This document shows positions 53,001 to 64,000 of a stretch of DNA of 64,000 bases, in pieces; position 1 is the stretch's first letter; every line of letters begins with the position of its first letter. Below the pieces are notes generated by a model. That model saw only the letters and a list, made by a program, of their open reading frames with translations, was not told where the DNA came from and searched no databases. The position numbers were made by a program, and so were the translations under genes. The stretch lies in the NCBI RefSeq assembly GCF_001522545.3, contig NC_031769.1, positions 12,015,888 through 12,079,887 on the forward strand, written 5' to 3'. This stretch comes from Parus major. Taxonomy: Eukaryota > Chordata > Aves > Passeriformes > Paridae.

Positions 53001-53139
53001 TGTACCTGGAACTTGTACACAGCCATATTTGCATAAAGATACATATCAGAAGACACTATTCTTTTATTCTCCCAGCTGAGAGGCAGCACTCCCAGATGCC
53101 TGTTGAAACCAATTGGGATATCAGCCCTGCATCTCCCTC
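50071..53139. other. AT-rich unique noncoding sequence
   Basis: No gene or named repeat recognised. A 10-bp ATTAATGTAT direct repeat lies near 51738-51758. Confidence 0.5.
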
Positions 53140-53265
53140 TTTATTAGTTACTAGCCTCCAGCTGACCTTGAAAAATTCACTTCAGCTCTGCTTTCCCAGT
53201 CTCTTGATATGCAAAATGGAATTATTGATTTGCCTCTCTTTGGCAAAATGCATTTGAGAAGCACT
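53140..53265 (+). repeat. MIR SINE relic, sense
   Basis: The run 'ctagcctccagctgaccttg', then 'aattcacttcagctctgctttcccagtctcttgatatgcaaaatgg', then 'ttgatttgcctctctttgg' follows the MIR core order, in which a 'tgacctt' block is followed by 'cacttaacctctctg', 'ctcagtttc-ctcatctgtaaaatggg' and a 'tacctac' block. Judged from memory of the consensus. The tRNA-like head upstream is too worn to call. Confidence 0.5.
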
Positions 53266-56200
53266 AATAAGACATGAAATAGGTAGAAAAGCTGTGAAAC
53301 ATCATGCACCCATATTTATAGCACCAAAAGATGCATTATGGAAATGAGAACTGGCAAAAAATTCTAGATCATCTTTCATGGATATGTTTCCTGGCTGAAG
53401 AAACTTAATAATTCTACATACTTGAAAGTCAATGAAAGGGTTTCTCCCTAATTCAGAAAAGGAACTAAAAATATTCTTTATAAAGTCTTTATACAACAGT
53501 GACAGAGAAAAAAATATAAATGGAGAAATGAATTATGAGTTACAAGGAAAAGGTTCCAATCCTACTCAGATTAGGGAATACTAATACTGCACTCACTGTA
53601 CACAGAGAATTAGGACAGATATCAAATAATGTCACCACTGAATTTCTCTGTGATGGTTACACAATTAGCAGGGCACACAGTCAGCTTTGTATAGACCCTG
53701 GATATTCTCTAACAGAAAGAAGCACTAAATTCATCTTTTCACTTTCCATTTTCATACAGTTAACATATCCCATTTCCACTGGTCTACTAGCTGCTGGAAT
53801 TAGTAGAACTTAAGTTTTTTTTCCAATAATATGTACTTTCTCTTAGCTCCTTTATGGTACTCCATTTTATCTAATTTCTGTTGTAGCCCACGAACGTCCA
53901 TGGCAATAATTACAAAGTAATTAATATCTAGTTTGCATCAAGCAGCTGATTAATTTCTAAACCCCCAGCTGTTAGAACAATTCTGTTAAACCACTGTAAG
54001 ATATATATATGCATATATGCCAGCCTTTACCATTTCTTTTTCCTTAGGAAAAATGTTACAGACATGGTTGGTAAAAATTTGCCTTACAATTATTTTGCAA
54101 TGTAAAAACAGAGATTTGGGTGAGGTTTTGTCTGGAAAGGAATGTGGCTCTTTTTTGGGTCAGTTAACTTGTGTAATGGGTGAAAAAATCGACTACAGAT
54201 TGACCACATTCTGTTATAGAAGAGCAGAAGCATGACTAGAGTTCTAATATTAGTTAAGAGCAAGAAGGAAGTAAAAATTGGGTCCAGCATAGTCTGGATT
54301 GACCACTGAACTAACATTTAAATTTGTAGCAAGGGCAACTGGCATTAATATGCATTAATTTTATACTACAGGGTCATCAGATAAGAAAAGAAGGAAGAAA
54401 AGGCAGAGGTGAGTGGATAATCAGAGTGCAACTGCTCAGAGGAATACTCAGAGGAAATAGGACCTTAGGGCTGTATCACACAATCAGAGAAATAACTTTA
54501 ATATTTGAGCAATGAAATGCACACCAAAAGTGATAAAGGATGTCTGAAAAAAACCTAAGAGACAGGAAAAAACAAGTGTGCTAAAGCTACAGAATATCCT
54601 TTTGAGCATTAGGGGACAGAAGAAGCCTCTCAGGGTAACCATGGGAGAACAGGTACCAGATTTCTTAGGAGAAATAAGTGTTGTAGCAGAAAGTCTGACA
54701 GAGAAAGAAACCTTGGGAAACCAGGAAGCTTCATCAACTCAGCAGCTCTCCAAGAAAATTTAAAAATATCAGGCACTGAGGTAGGCATGAATGCAGAAGC
54801 TGCAGCAAATTTAGCTTATTAAATGTGAGAGGTAGGATATTTTCTATGACATTTGAGGAATAAATAAAGATATCTGTGGGAGCAGGGGCAGTGAAGGGGA
54901 AGAACAGGTTTAGATCAACAAAACTGCTCAGCTGCTTGTGTTAGAACAGATGCTGAGTAATTTTACAGTACAGAAATTAAGATATTGCTAAAATTTGGTA
55001 GGGTCTAAATAGGCTTTGATAGTATATTAAAAAAGGCAACTTTGTAAAATGTATATTATTCTCCAGAAATCAACCAAGCTGGTAGTTTACCTTTTCAGTA
55101 AGCTGATGAGTTCTGTGAAAATTGATAAAAGATTGACTGTCATGAGATACGTTCATTTTACTGCTAGAAGGAATCATATTTTTAGCTTTCAGGTGTGAAA
55201 TAGAAATCATATTCTATTAGGGAATTGTGAGGAGCTGTATAATCACTGATGGCAATGAATTCACAGACTTGAGGAGACCGATGATTTATCCAGATTAATT
55301 TATGATGGAGACTGAAAAAGCAGAATATATGAAAATAAAGACTACCAGGAAAAATTAAAAAAAAAAGAAAAAGAAGAAAATAGAAAAGAACCATATAAAA
55401 CAACATAAAAATTAAGAAACCAAGGACTAAAATAGATAGGAAGAAAATCAACTTTTTTGAAAGAGAATATTTTTCCAAAGATATCTGAGGAGTCTAGTTA
55501 TTGTAGAATTTGTGAAAATTAATAAGATTTGAAGGACTATTTTTTTAAAAGTACAAATAACTGATTAAAAGTTTTGATTGTGTCACATAGAGCTATTTTT
55601 TACAAGTTGGAATACAAAAATCTAGGCAACAGATAAAGATACTGACTCCATAGATAAGTTTCCTGAGAGGAAATCTGCAGACAAAAAAATAGAAAAAAAA
55701 AAGAAAAAAGAAAAAAATAACTGATAATTAAATGGTTTGGACAAGAAATAATAACTTTACAGATGATCTAAGACAATTGACTGAGCTTAGATTTGTGTCA
55801 ATTGTAAAACTATGAACAAATGTCATATAAAGTCTAACAAATGTCAGACTTGATGAAACCAAGTTCAAGCAGTGAAACACAGACGATCAATGACAAGTTG
55901 GGCAGATTAATGAGAAAATTATATAAAAGAGAAAGAGCTTTTAAATTATCAGTAAAAGGTAGGAGGAAAAGCCTTTTAGGAGTACTCAATTCAAATAGAT
56001 AAATTACACACATTAAAGATATAAGACATTAGAAAATACATAGCAAAAAACATGGGTGAAGAAGCACATTCCAGTGTTGCACTAGCACAAATAACTTAGT
56101 TTTTGGGGTTTTTATTTTAATGCAAGATATTTACAATACTTCTGCAGGTAGAAATCCCACTTAGGTAGAAGGATGCCATCACTCATTACATTTTAACCTG

Positions 56201-56508
56201 AGCATTAAAATTGTGCTTTGAACCTATTTGTAGCTGAGAATGCACACAAATGTGGGACCTCTTTCTCACCTAAATTTGGGATTTTTGGGTGTGTGCCAGT
56301 GGAGATCTAGCTGAGACATAGGTCTGGAGGGGTTTTAGAACATCAAGTGTTTACTTGGCACTAAACTGGAAAGTTGCCTAAAGTTTCTGTTAATTGCATT
56401 CACTAGCTGTCTGCACTACCTTTCTAGGTTATATTTAAGCAAACATTTAGGTTTTTAAATTGAAATTTAACTTAATTGTTACATTTAAATTTAAATTAAT
56501 TTTTAATT
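53266..56508. other. AT-rich unique sequence with A-rich purine tracts
   Basis: Two A/G tracts stand out at 55350-55390 and 55681-55720, made of A-runs broken by single G. No gene or repeat family is recognised. Confidence 0.5.
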
Positions 56509-56539
56509 TGAACTCAAACATTTAAGGTGTTTGAGTTCA
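56509..56539. repeat. 12-bp perfect inverted repeat
   Basis: TGAACTCAAACA (56509-56520) pairs with TGTTTGAGTTCA (56528-56539) across a 7-nt loop. It follows a stretch of alternating AAATTT words at 56455-56505. Confidence 0.95.
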
Positions 56540-57711
56540 CTTCTATGAGCTAAACCTAACCTAGAAGATCAGGGCAGTCACTTGCAACCTGCTTTGATTG
56601 TTTACAGGTATGAACTTAATGCAGTATCTAATAGTATGTGAGATATCCTACTGTGATGGTCCTTAGGACCTGTGGGAGATCTGTGACCTTTAGATGGCAG
56701 AAAGAAGCATCTGAAATGTCATTAGCCAGCAACATGTAGGCAAGTGAATCAAGCTTTCAAGATATATTACATTTATCATATGCAAAATAAATGACTGGAG
56801 AGCAGTCTGAACTCGAGCAACATTCAGCTGACTTTGAAGAGTGCAAGAAAAGAATTCAAATATAATTTAATTTTATTATTTTTAAAAAATAAAGCAGCAA
56901 AATGTCCTTCATGGAATATGTGCCCTTAAGGTAACAACATTTCTTGCACTTTAGTGAAAACAATGCACTTTTTGACATTTGTAAAAAATGGCAATTACCT
57001 GTGGTCAGAACAAAAAACTCAACAAATAGAAAGATATGACATATTTTAAATATGTTCAAAACATGCTTAAAATTGGTTCTGCAAATACAGTTAGTGAAGT
57101 GAATATCTGTCAAAGAAATAGACCTGGACAAAATATCCATCACCAGTGAACTGAACCAAAGCACAAACCCTGTGCTAGACCTGTGCTGAACAAGCACAGG
57201 AGCTATTAACCCCTTTCCAGAAACTTCAGATTCACTTGTCCAGTTTTTTGCCTACTGAAGTCAAAGATAAATTTTATAGCTAGTAAGAAAGTACTATGAA
57301 AATTCTTATCATGTACTTATATTCTCTTTTGTTCTCAGCAAAGAAAAAATATGGCACTGATAAAATTAGTGGTCCTTTTTTATTTTCCTGCTAATTTCCT
57401 TCAGGTTTTGAAGAAGTGGGAGATATGAACTGATGATAAAGAAACAAAACTTTTAAAATTCTAGCATAGTCTTACACAATAATAGGTCAACCAAAATATT
57501 GAGGAGAAATAAGAGGTTGGAATGGGAATATATGTTTAAAATTTTTTGCAAATATTAAACACTGCATAATGTTTAACTGTTAGACAATAACTCTGCTACT
57601 CAACATGCATAATTTCAATAAGTACAATTAGCTCCCTGGCCTTAAAATATTTCTTTAAATTTGAATCATAATTGTAAATGTTAATCAGTCTTCTAATGAA
57701 CAGTATTAGAA

Positions 57712-57733
57712 TGTAACAATTAGAATTGTTACA
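57712..57733. repeat. 10-bp near-palindrome
   Basis: TGTAACAATT, then AG, then AATTGTTACA: perfect arms with a 2-nt centre. The arms contain the SOX-like core ACAATT twice, in opposite orientation. Confidence 0.9.
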
Positions 57734-57882
57734 AACAGAAATAAATGCAAAGGTGAAATAACTTTATAAAAAGACACAAACACATAAAATATGCATTCCA
57801 GCATGCATTCCAGAATGTAGATGGTTCAAAAAGCAACAAAATTAAAATCACAAAAAAAACGTTCAAGAACATTTTGTGGGTG

Positions 57883-57931
57883 ATTTTTTGTTTGGTTGGT
57901 CTTATTTTTGTTGGTTTCTTTGTTTGTTTTT
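57883..57931. repeat. T/G-rich low-complexity tract
   Basis: T-runs with GTTT and GGTT units, as at 5.0, 10.5 and 36.7 kb. Confidence 0.85.
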
Positions 57932-58823
57932 CATATTAACCCATTCAAGTAAAATTTATATCTATGTCATTGCAGAGCAGGGACACTATTTTAGGAATAA
58001 TCCAAAAAGCTGTTACTCTTTCTGTATTTCCTGTTAATTAAAAATAAATGTTTAAATAGAAGGCTGCAATGTTAACGGGCAATGCTAAGTTCCAGTCATA
58101 TTCACAGTGAAGAAATCAGAAATAAAATGTCACTACCCGGTGTTTCATAGCGTTTTTCATGTTCATTTGTTTACTGCTCTTGTTAGCAAGAGTTTCTTTT
58201 GCATTTTATCTTCATGGAAGGCACTCGGTCACAGAGACATCAGCCTCCCTTCAGTTTATGAACCAGCCCTGGTTTTCATGTAACAGCTTTGTCAGTTCAA
58301 AAGTGCAGGCACCAAAGAGTCAAACTTTAGTGATGTATAGCAGAAAAAAAAAATCTTCTATCCCACACAAGAAGAAAATTGACTAACAAGGCTAAATGGA
58401 ATTCGTGCAGAAAACCCAGAAAAGTATCTATCATTGTAAGCAGCTCTCCCTTTTCATCACTTCATGCAGGAGGATGGTGATGAAGAAATATTTTTGGTAG
58501 TTATCTGCAACTCTTAAGCATTAAGAATGCACTATCTTCTTTATGAAGTTTTTGGTTCTCAATTGTTTTGTGTATTGCTTCAAAATGTTGGTTTTAGACA
58601 GCAAAGAGGTTAATTGATTTCATTCAAGAGGAAAGCAATAATAACTCATCAACAGTGTGGTGTCACTCGGAGAACGTGATTAAGCTTTGTAAGAGCGTGT
58701 ACCAGCAAAGGAGATGGAATCTGCTCATGGCTGTGTGCTGTAGCACCCTAGAGCTGGGTGTTCTCACACCCTGGGCCAGTGGGATGCCCAGAGGAAATGT
58801 ACACCTGGTGAGATGTTGGTCAC
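57932..58823. other. Unique noncoding sequence
   Basis: No gene or named repeat recognised. A slightly GC-richer part adjoins the LTR-like remnant at 58824. Confidence 0.45.
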
Positions 58824-58926
58824 TGTTGTGGTTTAACCCCAGCTGGTAAATAAGTACCATGCAGCCACTCACACTGCACCAGCTACTAGGAAGGAAAGTA
58901 GCTCTATCCCGTTCAAAACCAAGACA
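58824..58926 (+). mobile_element. Short endogenous retrovirus LTR-like remnant
   Basis: Begins TGTTGTGGTTTAACCCCAGC, a start I recall from an LTR family common in passerine birds. It ends with an 'aactctatccc...aaaccaggaca'-like block closing in ACA. It has the TG...CA termini of LTRs. The flanks GTCAC (58819-58823) and GTCTC (58927-58931) match at four of five bases, consistent with a worn 5-bp target-site duplication. At about 103 bp it is far shorter than a usual LTR, so an internal deletion is likely. No gag, pol or env sequence lies next to it. Confidence 0.65.
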
Positions 58927-61734
58927 GTCTCAAAAAGAAATTTCAAAACACTAAAATACCCTGATTTTTGTCTGTTTGTTTTTCCCAGTGATTTGGTCTC
59001 CCTCATGAAGGCAGAGAGGCAGTGGGATCTGGGCTTCAGCTTCCCCACATATCAGCTTGCATATCTCTTTTGTTAACTGGGCATCCCAGATTTCCATATC
59101 TGTTCAGGACATTTTTAATGAATTTTCTTTTCAGCACCCTTATGTTATTTGGCAGTCTCTCAATCCAGACATGTTTTTGTCTCTCTAACCTGTCTTTGAG
59201 ATCTGTATTTCTTATATGGGCTGGCTACTACAACAATCACATGATCTATAGCCATTAATGAAATTCACCCTTACTTTGCCCCCAAGAGAAGGGGAAGGAA
59301 GCACAGGAGGCCAGATCAGCCCTGCCATGTCCATGTTGGATTCCAGAGAGCATCAGAAACTACACTATGTTCTGCACAGCCAGGCAACAGCCTCAGGTTA
59401 TGGTTAGTCCCATCATATCACAGCAAAGTATGGCAGAGACCTGGACAGTGAATAGATTTCTTGTACTTTTCATTACCAACTTCAAAGGGGTCTCCAAGGA
59501 GGAAAAAAGCCTCTTTCCACTAATAAATAAAATTCTACATGTCTGTTTTCATTGTTATCTTCCTGATTTTTACTGGGCATTGTCAGGTTTTGTTCTTACT
59601 TGATTTTATTAGGTATGCAGAGGAAATGAGAAAGGGTATTTAGTATGTAAGCACTCAGACACCAAGGTGTTAAAATCTGCTCTACTCAAATATACAGATG
59701 TTTGCTAGGAAATGTGTTACTTACTTGTTCACTAAAAACAATTTATGCTTATCTAATGCTTTATCTCTAGGGTCCACTTTTCCTCCCAAGGAATTTCTGA
59801 AAATCTTACTCCTTGTTTGTCAGAGTGTTTACTGTGAGTTTGCTGGGAAGAAATGATAGCAAACAGTACAGGAAATTAATTTCAGTACAAGGAATAAAAT
59901 AGAGAATATAAGAACTTTCCTTTTACAGTGCACATGCAAGAGAGTCTCATTCAGATATATATTTATAAATGGTGGCTACACAGACAAACACTTGTGTGTG
60001 CCTACAAATATATATGTGTACACATGTGTGTATTTTTTTAGTAACAGCATGAACATGAGTTTTCCTGGTGGCAGAGGAAGGTCCCACAATATGGAACAGA
60101 GAAATTGTAGATGTGTATCACATCATTTCCAGGAAATTACAGCATGATGTTTAAAGGTATTCCATTATGATACTTGTCCAGCATAAAATATTAAAATTCA
60201 TGTGCACACAGTACACTTACAGATGTCTATACATATGCATGCATATATTCAAAATATGTGTCCTTTCATTTGGTGTTGAAATTAATTATTACTGAAACTA
60301 AATAAGTTATATGATGTTAACTAATCATAATGAAAACAGATTCCTTAAATTCTTTGTGATGTTATCATTCCAGTCACTCCTCCAGGCAGAAAACAATGAA
60401 AATTTATAAGAAACAAAGAATCTAGACCTATCTCCATGTAGCTCTGCTCCCTACACTGTTTCTTGGTAGGTGCAAACACTGGTATTTGGTGGTTTTTACA
60501 CCTACTTGGCAGCAGCAGTGTGCTCCAGATGATTCAGATCCTTTGCTGCTCTCATTTCCTACTTTTTTGTTCAATTTTCTTTCTCATATCATGGCCAATT
60601 GTATACTACAGGTTTTTAGAAGGATAATTAAATAATTCCAAAGAGTTATTCCAGGCCTTGAAATGACAAAAACAAAAAGTATTTCTTGATAGAGAATAAC
60701 TTTTATCTGTATAACAATCCAACTCTCAAAGAAGTGAAGAGCAAATGAAAGGTGGAAGTGAGGAGTCAAGATCCCAGCAAGTATTTTACTGTCTACTCTG
60801 TGAAATGGATGAGGTCAAGGGATAATCTTTAATTTCTTCACAGATAATAGTGTAAGTATTTCAATGATGTTCTGGAGACTAAATTTTTAGTACCGGGGAT
60901 GCACATATTTTGGCTGTAGCTCTGCCTCATCCTCCTTGAAATTGCTGCTGTGATCCCTCCTCTAACCTTCTTTGGTCAGAGTAAAACAGGTGACTGCTAA
61001 CATCTTAATAAAAGACAAAACCCCATAATGTACAGAACCTTTGTTAGAGGCCTTTTGTCAGAGAGCTGTGGTTCCCACACAGGAGGCAGGGGCAGTAGCA
61101 CACCTCCTGTGCCTCCCCAGCGCAGGGAACAAGGCTCCCACTCCTTTCTCTGCCTGTCCAGTGACTTGGTTTGCCCCTAAAGTGAGACATAAAGGCATCT
61201 CCTCTTGTACATGGCTTATGATAAAACCAGGGGGTGACCTTAAACCAGATGATCTTATATCTTCAGTGTCACATTTATTGGAGTTCCTTTACCCATTGTG
61301 AGCTCCTCAGACAGTCCCTCAGTGACTACAGGAGAAGACAGCTCCAAGTGTTTTCACATGAATTATTATTTCCTGAATTTCAGTATGAGGTTTGTCTAGT
61401 TACACTAGAAAAAAGAGCCGTAGGAATTAGGCATTTGGATTATCTTTTATGCTGGATATTTTAATTCAATTCAATCATACAATATTCAGTTTTAAGATGC
61501 ATTTTGTTATTGAAATTTTTCACACCTTAGTTGCATAGTAACAACAGTTGATGCTTAACCAAAATGAGGTTAACACCCCATCTGCATATTAAACACAAAT
61601 TCTGAAAGCATTGATCCTCTTATTTTATTAAATGTCCATTAAATTGGAATGTTTGATGTGTAATTGTTGAAAAAGAGCAAAGGCTAAGACACACTGTATG
61701 CAATTATTCTTTGGGTTTTTTTGTGTAGATTGTC
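58927..61734. other. Unique noncoding sequence
   Basis: Has a decayed TG/CA and TA stretch near 59990-60035, a 14-bp palindrome ATATGCATGCATAT at 60233-60246 and a GC-richer patch at about 61050-61330. No gene is recognised. Confidence 0.5.
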
Positions 61735-61764
61735 AAAACAAAACAAAAATAAACAAAAAAAAAA
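61735..61764. repeat. A-rich low-complexity tract with CAAAA units
   Basis: A-runs separated by single C or T. It is the opposite-strand counterpart of the T/G tracts. Confidence 0.85.
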
Positions 61765-62039
61765 TTTAAAGCTCCACAGACTCCTAACATGCAAGCAGAT
61801 TCTAAATAAAGGGGTCTATGGATTATTTTTATTCAATCATTTTCATAATAATGTACTATGCTTTGTGATTGCCATAAAATTACTTCGAACTACAGTGAGT
61901 CAGAAGGCTTCTTTGAGGTATGCATATCGCTCTTTCATTTCATAAAAAAACAGGCTGATGCAAAAAAAAAATTGATTTTCTTATTTTGAAAGCTCTGATG
62001 CTCTGCCTTCACAATTGTTGTGATTTGAAATTCTGTATA

Positions 62040-62420
62040 CTATGCAGAAAAAATTGCTTTTTAATTATTACTCTCAAAGAAATGAGAAAGCTTATTGGTC
62101 TGATCACTGAGACCAATTTGTCTCTTTAGCATTTTTCATAATGAAGAGACATTAGATTAATGTCCACTTACATAATATGATTAATTGCATGATCAGAAGT
62201 AGCTCATGTTGGAACAGAATGAGTGCAAACCATCTAATCAAACAAAATGATTGGAGGTTTTAATTGTTTATAGCAGTATAAGGTCATATGAAGTCCCTTC
62301 TAGTAACTCATCTTTCTCTTCCTGTATTTTAGTTCTTCTTTTCTGTCCCTAAGAATGATGATTAGTTACAATTAAAGGAGAGCAAAGCAGTTAGCTTGAC
62401 AAGCTCAGGATTTGGGAATT
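62040..62420. promoter_or_regulatory. Candidate conserved noncoding element
   Basis: A repeat-free block with several ATTA/TAAT cores, an octamer-like TTAATTGCAT at 62181-62190, and the dyad GACATTA-GAT-TAATGTC at 62149-62165. The texture resembles deeply conserved vertebrate enhancers. No alignment was possible. Confidence 0.25.
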
Positions 62421-63010
62421 ATTACAGTCATTAAAGGACCATCTGATAACCATATTAAACTTCATCATTCACATACTGTCAGGTTTCTCTCTGTCACACA
62501 CAAAGCAAAGTACATCAAGTACAGCAGTGTTTCAAGAGAGTGGAGCCAATGTATCACCTGATTTAACTTCACTGAAGTGAGAGGAGATACACTCCAGATT
62601 AGTTTTTTCCTGTGAATTCTCATAATTAAGATGGTTAAGAGTGAGACCAAACTGTCTGACTTGGAGGGGTTCTTCAGGTTCTTGTCATTGTTAGTGTGTG
62701 GTAATCTCATATGACAACCTCAAATGTACCCTTAGATTTGATTAATTGTTCAGCCTCTTGCTCTGCTTGGACTTTCCTGAGCAGAAGGTTTATAGAAATG
62801 TAATTTCAAGAGTCTGTTACCCTTTTGATGCCACCTAAGTTGCTGGAATTAATTTCGATTTCTTATACCATTTTAGAGTCACCTCCTAGTCAGGATGAAA
62901 CATAAATAACTTTCTGAAAAATTAATAAACATATTCTTGAATCCATATCCATATGCAGTCGATTTTATTTGTAACATTTCATTATTTTTACTTTTAAAAC
63001 TTGCCAATGA

Positions 63011-63150
63011 AAAGAAATTATTTCTAAGGCACAGGGAGTAAGTGACCTGTTCAGGAACAGTATCTTAACCCTACAAGCATGAGGAGAGACAAAAATTGTT
63101 CTTCCTAATACAGCTCTGAACCCCTGACCCAAAAGAGCATGATGCACTAT
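63011..63150 (-). repeat. MIR SINE relic, antisense, well preserved
   Basis: Reads in MIR antisense order: AAATTATTTCTAAGGCACAG, then GGGAGTAAGTGACCTGTTCAGG, then a diverged middle, and finally CTGACCCAAAAGAGCATGATGCACTA near 63125-63149, matching the head 'ctgactccaaag-cccgtgctcttaaccacta'. Both core and tRNA-related head are present in correct order and spacing. This is a very old family, so the legibility is notable. Confidence 0.6.
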
Positions 63151-64000
63151 TTTAGCAGATCAATCACACAGCACAGTGTTACTTCACACAGAGCACAGTG
63201 GTGGGATTCAGCATTTGCTTACCTGCGAGCACTCACAGCATGGTCAAAGGTTACCAGCAAGATGATTAAAAATGTGCCTGCTAGACATCTTTCAATATGT
63301 CACAACATGTCATTTTGTGCTATGCATTTCAGAATGAAGTAGCTTTCTCCTTTTAAGACATTGTCATTTGCTCTGTCAGTTTGCTTTAGACTGCAGAAGT
63401 ACCCAATTCCTTTTGATAACAGCTGCCCAAAATGTAGCAATTCTGGAAACACAGAAAAAAAATCCGTATATTTTCTCTACATCTAAGAATAGTCATTCTG
63501 TGAGATTAAAAAAAATATTTCTCCCTTTTAAAATATTGTTTAATCAGATATAGTAAGAGTGAACTGCAAACACAAATGATATAGTATTTTATTTCTCCTA
63601 CTACACAGTAGAAAACTGCACACTGTAAGTACATAGTAGAAGGAAAATAAGAGAATGTGATTGTGGCTGTTCAGTCTCAGCTGGAGGTGTCAGGCTAGAT
63701 TTTGTATCATTTGTTCATTTTATATAAGGCATTCCTCCAGATCTAGTTTAGTGTGTGTGAATTTTGCAGTGTTATGGAGAATATTCAAGAGGTTTTTTAA
63801 CTGGATTTTTCTCCCTACAATTTAGACTCAGATATATTTTTTTTCTTGCAGATACTATTTTTGCCTTGCTTGCATCTCCTTTTTCAAAGACCTGTGATAG
63901 GGAAACCTTCTAGACAGCAGCAGGAATTAGAGTCTCTTTCTGAAAGCAGATATGCCATATAACAAATGTCTCACATTTTTTTTGACTAGAAGAATTCCTA
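63151..64000. other. AT-rich unique noncoding sequence
   Basis: No gene or named repeat recognised up to the window end. Confidence 0.5.

Noticed and set aside
60233..60246. 14-bp palindrome ATATGCATGCATAT
   Set aside because: Short, alternating purine-pyrimidine and AT-rich; likely chance in a decayed microsatellite context.
61230..61275. Sequence resembling a CR1 3' end ('gaccttaaaccagatgatctta')
   Set aside because: Only a short word match; no adjoining CR1 words or octamer tail.
1..64000. CRISPR array, tRNA, rRNA, bacterial operon, CpG island or mitochondrial insertion
   Set aside because: No evenly spaced direct repeats, no tRNA A/B box pair with cloverleaf, no ribosomal or mitochondrial sequence recognised, and CpG is scarce throughout.

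Overview
The window looks like a stretch of nuclear DNA from a bird, AT-rich and mostly unique, with no protein-coding gene, rRNA, tRNA or CRISPR array that I can support. The bird assignment rests on several CR1 LINE fragments, on one short LTR-like piece of a kind I recall from passerine genomes, on low repeat density, and on a few ancient MIR-like relics. I cannot name the species, chromosome or flanking genes. The window is intergenic or lies inside a very large intron. All open reading frames are short (the longest free of gap sequence is about 164 codons). None shows a recognisable domain, and many overlap repeats or locally GC-richer patches where stop codons are rare on both strands.

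Layout. 1-17 kb: AT-rich unique sequence with a G-quadruplex motif plus (CAAGG)8 array at 0.87-0.95 kb, several T/G-rich tracts, a conserved-noncoding-like block near 7.8-8.1 kb, an 18-bp perfect hairpin at 14.17 kb, a pair of CACGTG boxes at 14.7 kb and an AT dinucleotide array at 15.7 kb. 17.0-17.4 kb: an assembly gap of 331 N, immediately followed by an uninterrupted (AAGGG)12 array. 17.4-41.4 kb: unique sequence with a CR1 3' tail at 19.2 kb, a GATATC-rich 33-bp tandem duplication at 30.0 kb, an (AAT)n array, and a weak MIR relic at 30.5 kb. 41.4-48.4 kb: the repeat-richest part. It holds two CR1 pieces in inverted, overlapping arrangement (41.38-42.17 kb), a degraded antisense CR1 (46.2-46.7 kb) and another antisense CR1 piece (48.2-48.4 kb). 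48.4-64 kb: unique AT-rich sequence with MIR-like relics at 53.2 and 63.0-63.15 kb, an LTR-like remnant at 58.8 kb, and further blocks that read like conserved noncoding DNA at 49.7-50.1 and 62.0-62.4 kb.

There is no set of genes working together here. If the window has a function, it is most likely cis-regulatory (candidate conserved noncoding blocks, exapted MIRs) or structural (G-rich pentanucleotide arrays, inverted CR1 hairpin). The points most worth checking are the AAGGG array that borders the gap, the CR1 inverted pair, the perfect 18-bp hairpin, and the unusually legible MIR at 63.0 kb. I did not find a convincing new biological system.
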